Positions 44,148-53,417 of a stretch of DNA of 64,000 nt are shown piece after piece. The stretch covers positions 35,480 to 99,479 of the forward strand of contig CAKPIS010000004.1 of the NCBI GenBank assembly GCA_934162425.1. The letters are read 5' to 3'. Every line of letters starts with the position of its first letter. The stretch's first letter is position 1. The translations under genes and the position numbers were made by a program. The DNA is from an uncultured Bacilli bacterium (GTDB lineage: Bacteria > Bacillota_I > Bacilli_A > RF39 > UBA660). The notes under the pieces are model-generated. The model was not told where the DNA came from. It searched no databases and was given only the letters and a program-made list of their open reading frames with translations.

Positions 44148-45455
44148 AGATATCATATTAATAAATTCTTGTAACGTAATACCTTTTTGAATTGGATATC
44201 TTGGTATTTTATACTTATTAGAATTTCTAGTAGCTTTAACATTACCACCTGCAAAAGCTAATTTAAAGCCTACTTGCTTTAACAATTCTATAGCATTATC
44301 TGAATATGCATAGAATGGATATGCAAATGCTCTATTTGAATTTAATATACTAACAGAAGCATTAAGATCCTTTAAAACATCTTCATTACTTAAGCATAGC
44401 ATTTTAGCTCCTCTAGTTACACCACTACAAAATCCTTCTGTATGCATATCATTAGTATGAGATTCTAAGCCTAAGTTTTTAGATACGTAATTTGATTTAT
44501 CCCACCATCCAGTTATTAAAAATAGTGTCGCATTAACATCATATTTTTCTAAAAGTGGAATAAGTTTATTACCGTTATGAAAACCAGTACCTGCAGCTCC
44601 ATCATCTACTGTTAACAAAACACTTCTTGCAGGAAGATTAATTTCACCATACATCCAAGCTCTAAACTCTTCCATTGTTAAAGTCTTATAATTATTATCC
44701 TTTAAGTACTTTAACTGTTCTTCAAACTTTCTAGTACTTATAAATATACTTTGATTACCTTTTTCAGTATTCTCATCATAAAAGAAATGATAATTAAGTA
44801 CAGCTATACGACTTGCTGATGATCCAATATTTGGTAAAGACTTTACTTTTTCTTTATACTCAACTTCTCTTTTAATCTCAAAAGAATTATTACTAGTATC
44901 ACTAACTTTATAAACAACTTCATAATTTCCTTTTTTATTCTTATCAATATTATTAGTAACTACAACTTTATCCGTTATATTACCATCATAGTTATCATTT
45001 GCTACAAAACCAGGCTCTTTATAATCATCTCCTACCGTTAAAGATATTTTACTATCGCCTGTTAGCGTAATAACTGGATTTACATCATCTATAACCTTAA
45101 TAGTTCTAGTTAACTCTTTTTTTAAGTTTTCTTTTTTAACTATATAAGTTAGTTTATACTCTCCTACTTTTTTAGTATCTACACTTCCCTTTACTTTTAT
45201 ATTACTAGTTAAACTTTTATTTCTAAAACTTGCTTTAGCTCCAAGTTCCTTGTACTCTTCATCTAATTTAAGAGTAATAGCTTTATCACCATTTAACTTA
45301 ATATTTAATTTATTTATATCTAAATACACCTTTTTATATAAAATATAACTAGTAAAAGATAAGATTAAAATAGCTAATACCGTAATTAAAACTATTAAAA
45401 CAATCTTCTTCTTTTTACTTTTTTCTTTTACATTAACATTATTTTCTTTTTCCAC
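44145..45455 (-). CDS. Polysaccharide deacetylase with Ig-like repeats
   Basis: A surface enzyme that removes acetyl groups from wall or capsule sugars. After one membrane helix (about residues 18-40) come two DUF5011/Ig-like repeats (about 50-120 and 125-200). The NodB deacetylase domain follows, with LTVDDG near 283 and the SHTNDMH metal motif near 333. The 436-residue protein is anchored with its catalytic part outside the membrane. Confidence 0.88.
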   Translation of the reverse strand: MEKENNVNVKEKSKKKKIVLIVLITVLAILILSFTSYILYKKVYLDINKLNIKLNGDKAITLKLDEEYKELGAKASFRNKSLTSNIKVKGSVDTKKVGEYKLTYIVKKENLKKELTRTIKVIDDVNPVITLTGDSKISLTVGDDYKEPGFVANDNYDGNITDKVVVTNNIDKNKKGNYEVVYKVSDTSNNSFEIKREVEYKEKVKSLPNIGSSASRIAVLNYHFFYDENTEKGNQSIFISTRKFEEQLKYLKDNNYKTLTMEEFRAWMYGEINLPARSVLLTVDDGAAGTGFHNGNKLIPLLEKYDVNATLFLITGWWDKSNYVSKNLGLESHTNDMHTEGFCSGVTRGAKMLCLSNEDVLKDLNASVSILNSNRAFAYPFYAYSDNAIELLKQVGFKLAFAGGNVKATRNSNKYKIPRYPIQKGITLQEFINMIS

Positions 45456-45554
45456 TTTACTTTGACCTACCCTTCCTACTATTAATATAATATCTATATT
45501 TATTTGTTTTGTAAAGATTTTTTTGTTGTATAATAAATATTAGGAGATATTAAA

Positions 45555-45905
45555 ATGACTTATTCAGATGTATTAAACAACTTATCAAAATCAAAATTTA
45601 GAAGTTCTTTTCATTTAAGAAAATACATGATTAATTATATAAATGAAAAAGGAATGCTAAAAATAAGGGAGCACGCTTATGATTTTATTACCAAAAGATT
45701 AGCTCCTGCAAATATACCAAACGATGGAAAACAAACTCCTATGAAGGGACACCCTGTATTTATTGCACAACACGCATGTGCTTGTTGCTGCAGATCTTGT
45801 CTTTATAAATGGCATAAAATACCTAAAGGAAGAAATCTAACTAAAAAAGAAGTAGACTACATAGTAAACCTTATAATGCTTTGGATAAAAAAAGAAAACC
45901 TATAA
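45555..45905 (+). CDS. DUF4186 family protein
   Basis: A 116-residue protein with the full DUF4186 pattern: SKFRSSFHLRKY near residue 13, NDGKQTPMKGHPVFIAQHA near 56, and the Cys-rich ACACCCRSCLYKWHKIPKG. The cysteines and His look like a metal site. RBS AGGAGATATTAAA precedes it. Function unknown. Confidence 0.85.
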   Translation: MTYSDVLNNLSKSKFRSSFHLRKYMINYINEKGMLKIREHAYDFITKRLAPANIPNDGKQTPMKGHPVFIAQHACACCCRSCLYKWHKIPKGRNLTKKEVDYIVNLIMLWIKKENL

Positions 45906-45913
45906 ATGATAAA

Positions 45914-46582
45914 TTAATATCTTTTAGGGCATTTTTTATATATTATTGGAAAAGGATAATTATATATATCATCTAATGAATCTTTATATATTTTACTTTC
46001 ATTTTTAATTCCATTATTAGCAAAATCAAACACATAATTAATCCAGTCTTTATAATTTATAAAGTCTTCATGACAACAACCACAAAGAGCTATAAAAAAT
46101 TCTAAATTTTCTTCATTAGCTTTTCTTATTATATCTAAAGTAACTTTGCATGGTGCAGAAGCAATTAAAAGTGAACCTTCTTTTATTTTGGTATTTAAAT
46201 TAAATTCTTCTTTATGTAGTTTTATATTTCCTAACCTTTTAGTAACGAGTAAAGGTTCATAAACTTTTATTGTACCTTTTTTACTTTTTCTTTGCTTTTC
46301 ATCTATAATTTCAGCAAGTCTAGGATAAGGACCCGATGCAATTTCTACAATATCATTATTTAGCGTATAAAGCTCACTTATCTTATTTCTTAACCCAAAA
46401 TAAATATCCTCACTCTTATCAACAACTTCATATTTAGAATATATTTGTCTTAATATATCAAATGAATTTTTAGGATTACCCATGTAATATTTATAATTAT
46501 TAACTAAAAAATCATACATATCATCTGTATAATTATCTTTATTATTGAGCAAATATCTTCCTATTAACTTTTCTTTTTTCAT
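45914..46582 (-). CDS. Hypothetical protein, possible methyltransferase-like fold
   Basis: A 222-residue protein. The DIVEIASGPYPRLAEIID segment near residue 78 looks like the nucleotide loop of a Rossmann-type methyltransferase, and GTIKVYEPLL is a plausible second strand. The C-terminus has a CGCCHEDF cluster. No further methyltransferase motif is clear, so this is tentative. Confidence 0.45.
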   Translation of the reverse strand: MKKEKLIGRYLLNNKDNYTDDMYDFLVNNYKYYMGNPKNSFDILRQIYSKYEVVDKSEDIYFGLRNKISELYTLNNDIVEIASGPYPRLAEIIDEKQRKSKKGTIKVYEPLLVTKRLGNIKLHKEEFNLNTKIKEGSLLIASAPCKVTLDIIRKANEENLEFFIALCGCCHEDFINYKDWINYVFDFANNGIKNESKIYKDSLDDIYNYPFPIIYKKCPKRY

Positions 46583-46631
46583 ACTTCCATCTTTTCCTTT
46601 TGAAAGTATTATAGTTTTTTTTAAGTAAAAG

Positions 46632-46970
46632 TCAATTGCTATTTTTAATATTATCTAGCTCTTTTTCTATTGCTTTAAGCATTTTTTCAAGCATTTGTAT
46701 AGTCTCCTCTTTATCACCACTACTATTTATACTACCTCCCCCAGAAAATGCAAAAGCATTATTTCTGCCAGTTTCAGTAGAACCAGCTGGTTCCAATCCC
46801 CTCTCACTCATTACAGCCCTATAAAATGCATTAGTAGATAATACCTGTGCAACTAACATAAGCCAATTACCAACAGCATTTTGTTCATTAGCAGTCATAT
46901 CATCTATTAAAATATAACCAACTACCACTGCAGATAACGAAAATAATTTAGGAGGAACATTTGGTAACAA
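46632..46970 (-). CDS. Conserved-looking small protein, unknown
   Basis: A 112-residue protein with one N-terminal hydrophobic region, then NEQNAVGNWLMLVAQVL, a Gly/Ser-rich linker and a coiled coil (KEETIQMLEKMLKAIEKELD). The pattern resembles small proteins common in gut Clostridia and Bacilli, but I cannot name a family. It is probably a unit with the membrane gene at 47023. Confidence 0.5.
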   Translation of the reverse strand: MLPNVPPKLFSLSAVVVGYILIDDMTANEQNAVGNWLMLVAQVLSTNAFYRAVMSERGLEPAGSTETGRNNAFAFSGGGSINSSGDKEETIQMLEKMLKAIEKELDNIKNSN

Positions 46971-47022
46971 AAAACATACCTCCTTTATACATAATTATAT
47001 TCATAAGTTATATAATTTTTAA

Positions 47023-47406
47023 CTAATTAAACGCAAGTTCCACATCTAAATTTTCATTTTGAAATGCTATATATAAAAATATAATACCACTTATTAAAAT
47101 TAAAAATGAACCTACAAAAGAAAGATAAGTTAATCTTTTCTTATCCATAGAGTCATTTTGTTTTAAATTTCTAACTTCATCTAAAGAAGACTTTGCAAAA
47201 TACATATAAATAATAAGTAAAACAGTAAAAATAATTATCATTAAATCAATATATTTTTTCTTACTCTCTAAGTCATTATTCATAAAGTATTTTCTTTCTA
47301 AATCATTAGAATAAAAACTAAGTATTATTATTCCAATATATATTATCCAAACAAACTCTTCTGCCTTAAACTCTTTTAATTTATCATTTAACTCATTAAT
47401 ATCCAT
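47023..47406 (-). CDS. Small membrane protein, unknown
   Basis: A 127-residue protein with three hydrophobic helices (near residues 19-30, 53-68 and 95-110) and charged ends. It lies upstream of the 46632 gene on the same strand. No family recognised. Confidence 0.5.
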   Translation of the reverse strand: MDINELNDKLKEFKAEEFVWIIYIGIIILSFYSNDLERKYFMNNDLESKKKYIDLMIIIFTVLLIIYMYFAKSSLDEVRNLKQNDSMDKKRLTYLSFVGSFLILISGIIFLYIAFQNENLDVELAFN

Positions 47407-47423
47407 ATTAAATTATATGCAAA

Positions 47424-48194
47424 TTATTTAAATATACTATATAATTTAACAAATAAGCTTTGAACTAGTGGTACTTTATATACTTTTTTAGGACATTTAT
47501 CTTCTATAGCTCTTACTACTTTAATTACAACAGAATCTAACTCTTTTTTTTCTAAAAGATTAAGTAAATAATGTTCTACATTGTATAATTCTTTTTTTAT
47601 ATCTTTAAAATATTCTCCATCATCATACTTATTATCTAAGAAAACATTATTAAATCCAGTATGATAAAGACCAGGCTCTATTAAAGAAACTTTTACATTT
47701 GTACCAGTTAAAAATAATTCTTTTTGAAGTGATGTAACAATTGATGTAATACTTGCTTTAGTTGATGAATAAACCCCTGCAAAAGGTATTGGAAAATGAC
47801 TAGCAAGTGATGACATAACAATTATTCTACCTTTATTTTTATCTATCATTTGTCTTAATACATCTTTAAGAAGTGAAAAAGAAGAAAATACATTCACCTC
47901 AAAATTAGTTCTAACGCAGTCCATATCAGCTTCTAAAATAGATCCACCAAGAGCTATTGCTGCATTGTTAAAAAGACAATCAATATCTAAACTAAGTACT
48001 TTTTCTCTATCTTTTTTATCTGTTATATCTATTTTCATAACATGTATATTTTTAAAATTTTTTACTTTTTCTTTTACTGTTTTTACCTGATTTAAATTAT
48101 GACATGTTAAGTATACCATGTGTCCTCTTTCTGATAAAGTTAACGCAGTTAAATAACCTATTCCACTAGCTGCTCCTGTTATTAAAATTTTCAT
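47424..48194 (-). CDS. Short-chain dehydrogenase/reductase
   Basis: A 256-residue Rossmann oxidoreductase with TGAASGIG at residue 7 (NAD(P) binding), NNAA near 80, the catalytic SSLAS serine near 127 and YSSTK tyrosine-lysine pair near 141. The fold and catalytic set are complete. Substrate unknown. Confidence 0.85.
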   Translation of the reverse strand: MKILITGAASGIGYLTALTLSERGHMVYLTCHNLNQVKTVKEKVKNFKNIHVMKIDITDKKDREKVLSLDIDCLFNNAAIALGGSILEADMDCVRTNFEVNVFSSFSLLKDVLRQMIDKNKGRIIVMSSLASHFPIPFAGVYSSTKASITSIVTSLQKELFLTGTNVKVSLIEPGLYHTGFNNVFLDNKYDDGEYFKDIKKELYNVEHYLLNLLEKKELDSVVIKVVRAIEDKCPKKVYKVPLVQSLFVKLYSIFK

Positions 48195-48223
48195 AAAAAA
48201 TCACCATTTATATGGTGACCAAA

Positions 48224-49537
48224 TTAATTATTTTTATTCTTCAAAAGTTCTTCAAATTTATTTAAAATTTCATAAATATTTGTACAACTCATAAAACATA
48301 TTGCAGCATTTTTATGTTTAAGAAGTTTATCTGCACTATTTATATCTATTTTTTCTGCATTATTTATCTGTTTTATAATATCATCACTTGAAATAGGAGG
48401 ATAATCTTCCTTTTTTTCCCTATCACAGTGTATATCCATTACATATGCTTTATCAGCTAAAGATAAAGCTTTTATAAAATCATCTTTTAGTGCTGATGTT
48501 CTAGAATAAGTATTAGGTAAAAATACTGCTACTATTTCTTTATTAGGATATTTTTGTCTAGCTGAAGATATAGTAACTGATATTTCAGTTGGATGATGTG
48601 CATAATCATCTATTGTTATAACATCACCAAATTTATGTTCCTTAAATCTTCTTTTTGCATTAGAAAAAGTATGAAGAAGTCTATGTATATCATCATAACT
48701 TACATTCTCTAAATAACACACACAAATACATGCTAGAGCATCTAATACCATATGTTTGCCAAATACTGGAATATCAAAATGTCCATAAAATTTATTATTA
48801 ATATATACATCAAATATACTACCATTTTCATTTAAAATAACATTTTTAGCTATAACATCATTTTCTTCATTAAATCCATAATACATAGCTTGTTTATTTA
48901 ACTTCATTTTTCTTACATTTGAACAATCACCGCAAGCAATAACAAAGTTAGCTTTATTAGCAAATTTTTCAAATGTACTTATTATTTCATCTATATCTTT
49001 ATAGCACTCAGTATGTTCAAGTTCAATATTAGTTACAACTGCATAGTACGGACTATATGATAAAAAATGTTTTTTATATTCACAAGACTCTAATGTAAAT
49101 AATTTGTTTTTTCTATTAGCAAAACCAGAACCATCACCTATAAAGTAGTTACATCCAATAGTTTCTCCAAGAACATGAGAAATCATAGTTGATGTTGTTG
49201 TTTTACCATGTGTACCACTTACTCCTATCGTTTTAAACTCACTACTTAACTTACCAAGAAGTTCATTATAAGGAACTATTTTTAATCCAAGAGCTTCTAC
49301 TCTTTTTATTTCAGGATGATCAGTACTAAACGCTTTAGAATACGTAACAATAGTATCTTTATCTATATCATGATTACTATCATAATAGATAGTTATTCCT
49401 CTTTTATCTATTCCTTCTTGTGTAAATTTATATGGTTTATAATCATCATAACCAGAAACTTCATTTCCTAAATCAAAAAGTATTTCAGCAAGTGTTGCCA
49501 TACCAGAACCTTTTATACCTATACAGTAATATTTCAT
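48224..49537 (-). CDS. murC: UDP-N-acetylmuramate--L-alanine ligase
   Basis: Adds L-Ala in peptidoglycan precursor synthesis. N-terminal IGIKGSGMATLAEIL, ATP-loop GVSGTHGKTTTSTM near residue 107, ELEHTECY near 171, and DDYAHHPTE near 308. ATG at 49537 has AGAGGTGA 5 bases upstream. The 437-residue length is usual. Confidence 0.94.
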   Translation of the reverse strand: MKYYCIGIKGSGMATLAEILFDLGNEVSGYDDYKPYKFTQEGIDKRGITIYYDSNHDIDKDTIVTYSKAFSTDHPEIKRVEALGLKIVPYNELLGKLSSEFKTIGVSGTHGKTTTSTMISHVLGETIGCNYFIGDGSGFANRKNKLFTLESCEYKKHFLSYSPYYAVVTNIELEHTECYKDIDEIISTFEKFANKANFVIACGDCSNVRKMKLNKQAMYYGFNEENDVIAKNVILNENGSIFDVYINNKFYGHFDIPVFGKHMVLDALACICVCYLENVSYDDIHRLLHTFSNAKRRFKEHKFGDVITIDDYAHHPTEISVTISSARQKYPNKEIVAVFLPNTYSRTSALKDDFIKALSLADKAYVMDIHCDREKKEDYPPISSDDIIKQINNAEKIDINSADKLLKHKNAAICFMSCTNIYEILNKFEELLKNKNN

Positions 49538-49627
49538 AACATTCACCTCTTCTTAAAAATAATTATACACTATTTTGTGAAAAAAGTATTAATTTAATTT
49601 ATTTTATGATATAATTTTCTTGTAACT

Positions 49628-49714
49628 GCCGGTATGGCGGAATTGGTAGACGCGCTGGACTCAAAATCCAGTGATAGCAATATCGTATCGGTTCGACCCC
49701 GATTACCGGCACCA
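49628..49714 (+). tRNA. tRNA-Leu(CAA)
   Basis: An 87-nt gene with a long variable arm, anticodon loop CTCAAAA, T-loop TTCGACC and CCA encoded. Confidence 0.95.
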
Positions 49715-49725
49715 TTTAAAAATAA

Positions 49726-49755
49726 CTTACGGACTTAAACCATCCGTAAGTTTTT
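49726..49755 (+). terminator. tRNA-Leu terminator, similar to the hairpin repeats
   Basis: CTTACGGA pairs with TCCGTAAG, followed by TTTTT. The preceding CCATTTAAAAATAA and the loop CTTAAA match the core of repeats A-C near 1.6, 3.1 and 5.2 kb. Confidence 0.8.
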
Positions 49756-49765
49756 AAATTGAAAA

Positions 49766-50350
49766 TTATTTTATAACATTATTCTTCCTCATCTTTTTCT
49801 TCCAATTTATATTAGCTAAAAATACATAAAATCTCTTACTCATAGGTCTTATAGTAGTATTTAAATTAACTTTTTGCACATTATTTATACTATTTTTAAA
49901 CTTTTTCATCTTAAAATAAAATGGAATTGATATAATTTTATATAAAGTTTTTTTATTTCTTTTACCTACTATCTCACCTGCACCTATATTAAAACTACCC
50001 ATATATTTAGCATTATTATTAATAGCAAAGTTCTTAATAATTAATGCAGCTGTTTTGTTTTGTCTTGCTTCAAAAAAACCACAATTAATAATACAATATA
50101 TTTTTTTATCCTTAATACTTATTTTATTATCTTTTATATATTCCATAAATTCTATAACTTTATTTGTTGGTCCATCAACATATAATGGAAAACTAAATAT
50201 AATACTATCTACTTTGTTAATATCTTTTAATATATCATCAAAGTTATCCTTATATAAATATTTAACTTTATTATTATCATTTATCATACTTAAAAAATAA
50301 AACGAATTACTTTTATCTAATTTTGGACTACCATTTATAAATAATTTCAT
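49766..50350 (-). CDS. Flavodoxin-like NAD(P)H oxidoreductase
   Basis: A 194-residue flavodoxin fold: FINGSPKLDKSNS near the start (phosphate loop) and FSFPLYVDGPTNKVIEF near residue 53. The pattern fits NADPH-dependent FMN reductases. The upstream gene at 50347 overlaps it by 4 bases. Likely two-subunit or paired reductases. Confidence 0.65.
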   Translation of the reverse strand: MKLFINGSPKLDKSNSFYFLSMINDNNKVKYLYKDNFDDILKDINKVDSIIFSFPLYVDGPTNKVIEFMEYIKDNKISIKDKKIYCIINCGFFEARQNKTAALIIKNFAINNNAKYMGSFNIGAGEIVGKRNKKTLYKIISIPFYFKMKKFKNSINNVQKVNLNTTIRPMSKRFYVFLANINWKKKMRKNNVIK

Positions 50351-50823
50351 ATGTTAATATCTCCATAATCTTTATAAAAATATATTTTTGGTTTTTCAGT
50401 ATTTAAGTTATTAGCATTAGCATTAACAAACTTATCAGCTACATATCTATCAAATTCTGTTATGTCATCTCCGTAATAATATACTTTAAACTTTAGCTTC
50501 TTATCTGTTCTTACACTATGATGTATACTTTTATTACGAACTGTAAAAAATGGTAAGACATAAGAAATACTTCTTTCTAAAATTCTTTTTACTTTGCTAC
50601 TATAAGAGCCATTTACACACTTACTTATAATTATTAACTCATCACTATCTAATACGTTTTTACCATTATTTTTAATCTTATCATTAAAAATACAATTAAG
50701 AGGATGCTTTACCCAACAAGAAAAGCACCCTATACAATTATTTTTTACTTCACCAACTAAAATATCATCACTATTTAATTTTAAGTGTGATATATCCTTT
50801 AAATCATGTATTATTGTTCTCAT
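50347..50823 (-). CDS. Flavodoxin-like protein with Cys motif
   Basis: A 158-residue protein with CIGCFSCWVKHPLNC near residue 30, the cysteine pattern seen in some iron-sulfur flavoproteins and multimeric flavodoxins, and a plausible flavodoxin-like region after it. The N-terminal phosphate loop is not clear, so it may act only with its neighbour at 49766 (4-base overlap). Confidence 0.55.
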   Translation of the reverse strand: MRTIIHDLKDISHLKLNSDDILVGEVKNNCIGCFSCWVKHPLNCIFNDKIKNNGKNVLDSDELIIISKCVNGSYSSKVKRILERSISYVLPFFTVRNKSIHHSVRTDKKLKFKVYYYGDDITEFDRYVADKFVNANANNLNTEKPKIYFYKDYGDINI

Positions 50824-50866
50824 AATAAAAGATATGTAATAATTACTTTTTTATTACATATCTTAA

Positions 50867-51331
50867 TTAATAATCTATACTCTTTACTAGTTTTTTTATA
50901 TTTTCTTTATAAGTATCTGGTGCTTTTACATAAATAAGTGTATTATCAATCCTACAAATATACATATAATAACCAATACTTGTTAGCTCATAACTTGAAT
51001 AATTTACAAAACTAATAGAATTTTCATTAGTAGGTTTAGCTCTATAACTTTCAAATGAACTCTTATTTGAATTAAACATTGAAGTAGCACTAACATCATC
51101 ATCAAAAACAAAAAACAAAATAGAATATCCCTCATTTACTTTAGCTGATACAGCACTTTTTATATTATTATTAGAAGTATACTGATTTGTAACATCTACT
51201 ACTTGATACCCCATTTGACTTACTTTAGAATTAAATTCTTCAGTGTTAATCGTTTTCTTACTATTACACCCAGAAAGTGTAAATATAATAATAAAACAAA
51301 TTATCAATAAAATTATCTTCTTAAACTTCAT
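50867..51331 (-). CDS. Lipoprotein, unknown
   Basis: A 154-residue lipoprotein: signal peptide with lipobox LSGC (Cys22). The mature domain (YSILFFVFDDDVSATSMFN, YMYICRIDNTLIYVKAP) resembles the domain of the anchored protein at 35975. Function unknown. Confidence 0.6.
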   Translation of the reverse strand: MKFKKIILLIICFIIIFTLSGCNSKKTINTEEFNSKVSQMGYQVVDVTNQYTSNNNIKSAVSAKVNEGYSILFFVFDDDVSATSMFNSNKSSFESYRAKPTNENSISFVNYSSYELTSIGYYMYICRIDNTLIYVKAPDTYKENIKKLVKSIDY

Positions 51332-51399
51332 ACTAACCTCTCTTTTCCATTATATCATATTTTTTAGTTAAATGCGTACTATTAATAAGGAGGAATTTT

Positions 51400-52002
51400 A
51401 TGTACAAATTACCAAGACTTGCTTACCTTTATCAAGACTTAGAACCATTTATAGATACTCATACTATGGCTCTTCATTATCATAAACATATGCAAAACTA
51501 CTTAAATAATTTAAATGACTTACTAAATAAAAATTACTATGACTATAGATATAGTATAAACGAATTAATCTATCATATAGATGAGTTTAATGAAAGTGAT
51601 AAAGAAAATATCTTATTTAATCTAGGCGGCATATTAAATCATGACTTATATTTTAAAAGTATTAGCAAAAATAGCTTTAAACCTACAGGTTTATTAAGAA
51701 AGAAAATTAATGATACTTATGGATCATATGATAATTTATTAGATAAATTAGAGGAGGAGGCATTAAAATTAAAAGGTTCTGGTTATACTTTTTTAGTTTG
51801 TGATACTAATAAAAACTTAGAAATAATTAATATGTCTAACCAAGATACACCAATTTTATATAATAAAGTACCTCTTCTTAATATTGATTTATGGGAACAT
51901 GCATATTATATAAACTATGAAAATGATAAAAAAAGATATATAACTAACTTTAAACAAATTATAGATTTTAATAATGCAAATAATATTTATAATAATATAT
52001 AG
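51400..52002 (+). CDS. Fe/Mn superoxide dismutase-like protein
   Basis: A 200-residue SOD-type protein with metal ligands at expected positions: ALHYHKHMQNYL (His), ILNHDLYF (His), NIDLWEHAYYI (Asp and His). The N-terminal helical pair and C-terminal alpha/beta domain are present. The GGxxNHxxFW core is diverged (GGILNHDLYF), so activity should be tested. AGGAGG lies 6 bases upstream. Converts superoxide to oxygen and hydrogen peroxide in active family members. Confidence 0.8.
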   Translation: MYKLPRLAYLYQDLEPFIDTHTMALHYHKHMQNYLNNLNDLLNKNYYDYRYSINELIYHIDEFNESDKENILFNLGGILNHDLYFKSISKNSFKPTGLLRKKINDTYGSYDNLLDKLEEEALKLKGSGYTFLVCDTNKNLEIINMSNQDTPILYNKVPLLNIDLWEHAYYINYENDKKRYITNFKQIIDFNNANNIYNNI

Positions 52003-52003
52003 A

Positions 52004-52043
52004 AAAAGAAATAACAATTTTAAAGAGTTTGTTATTTCTTTTT
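52004..52043. terminator. Terminator between SOD and slipin genes
   Basis: AAAGAAATAACA pairs with TGTTATTTCTTT, serving both convergent genes. Confidence 0.7.
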
Positions 52044-52820
52044 ATTTGTTACATCTTTAACTATTTTTGCTATGTTTTCTTCACTTACTGTTTTACCTTC
52101 AAAGCTTCTTAAAACTTCAACTGGTAATGCAAAAATAATAGTATTAGATTGATCTGATGATATATCACTTAACGTAGATAAAGTTCTAAGATGCATAGCT
52201 CCTGGAGTAGTACTCATTAACTTAGCAGCTTTAGCTAAATTCTCTGATGCTTCAACTTCTCCTTTTGCCTTAGTAATAACAGCTTCTTTTTCTCTTTCAG
52301 CTTCAGCAACACGAGCAATAACTCTTTTCATTTCTTCTGGAAGAGAAATATCTTTTAATTCAACATTTTCCACTTCTATTCCCCAAGGATCTGTTGCTTT
52401 ATCAATTATTTTACATATTTCTTCTGATATTTTTTCTCTTTCACTTAAAAGTTCATCTAGAGATACAGATCCTACTGCATTACGCATAGTTGTTTGAGCA
52501 AGTTGTCCTACTGCAAAATAAAAGTTTTCCACTTCAAGTACTGCCTTTGATGCATCAAATACTTTATAATAAATTACTGCATTTATTCTAACTGATACAT
52601 TATCTTTAGTAATAGCATCTTGTTCCGGTACATCTACTGCTTTTGTTCTTATATCAACTTTTCTATAGCTTTGAAAAATAGGTAAAACTATATTCCAACC
52701 TGGTTTCATTATTTTACTAAATTTCCCAAATGTAAATTTTATTCCTCTTTCATACTGATTTACCTGTTTAGTAGAAATTAATAAAATAAATACTACTACT
52801 GCTACTAATATAATCCACAT
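52032..52820 (-). CDS. Slipin/stomatin family (SPFH) membrane protein
   Basis: A single N-terminal membrane helix (about residues 2-16) precedes an SPFH/band-7 domain with VNQYERGIKFTFGKF and WGIEVENVELKDI, then coiled coil and a short tail. Matches bacterial slipins linked to membrane microdomains. No NfeD-type partner lies nearby. Confidence 0.85.
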   Translation of the reverse strand: MWIILVAVVVFILLISTKQVNQYERGIKFTFGKFSKIMKPGWNIVLPIFQSYRKVDIRTKAVDVPEQDAITKDNVSVRINAVIYYKVFDASKAVLEVENFYFAVGQLAQTTMRNAVGSVSLDELLSEREKISEEICKIIDKATDPWGIEVENVELKDISLPEEMKRVIARVAEAEREKEAVITKAKGEVEASENLAKAAKLMSTTPGAMHLRTLSTLSDISSDQSNTIIFALPVEVLRSFEGKTVSEENIAKIVKDVTNKKK

Positions 52821-52858
52821 AATAACATCTCCTTTCTTTTTAATTATATGATTATAAA

Positions 52859-53416
52859 TTAATTTTCCTTATATCTAGATATAAATAAATCTTTTTCTTC
52901 TTCTGTTACATCAACATCCAAATCAAGTTCTGGAAGTTCTTCTACAGAAGATAAATTAAAATAGTCTAAGAACTTATTAGTTATTCCATATAAAAGTGGT
53001 CTTCCTGGTAAATCGCTTTTACCTTTTATTTCAATTAATCCCTTAAATAATAATTTTCTTACCATATCCCTTGAAGAAACACCCCTTATTTCATCTATTT
53101 GTCCAACTGATATAGGACTATTATATGCGATTATAGCAAGCGTCTCAAGTGCAGGCTGACTAAATGTTTGAAAAACGGTTTTATCAACTAATAATTCATA
53201 ATATTTTCTATGTTCTTCTTTAGTAGTAAATTTATACTTATTACCTAAATAAGCTAACTTAAGTCCTCTTTTTTCACTTTCTAGTTCATGCTTTAATTCA
53301 TTTAACAAACTATCAGTTTCATCTAAACTAATATCTAATATTTTAGCTATTTCTTCTTTACTTAAGCCCTCTTCTCCATTTACAAATAAAAGACCTTCTA
53401 ATACCCCTAACTTCAA
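52859..53416 (-). CDS. scpB: Segregation and condensation protein B
   Basis: A partner of SMC in chromosome segregation. Two winged-helix domains, with LEGLLFVNGEEGLSKEEIA at the start and a central SQPALETLAIIAYNSPI. The frame opens upstream at GTG 53428, but TTG at 53416 is preferred: GGTGG lies 8 bases before it and the protein then begins LKLGVLEG, as in family members. Confidence 0.9.
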   Translation of the reverse strand: MKLGVLEGLLFVNGEEGLSKEEIAKILDISLDETDSLLNELKHELESEKRGLKLAYLGNKYKFTTKEEHRKYYELLVDKTVFQTFSQPALETLAIIAYNSPISVGQIDEIRGVSSRDMVRKLLFKGLIEIKGKSDLPGRPLLYGITNKFLDYFNLSSVEELPELDLDVDVTEEEKDLFISRYKEN

Positions 53417-53417
53417 A

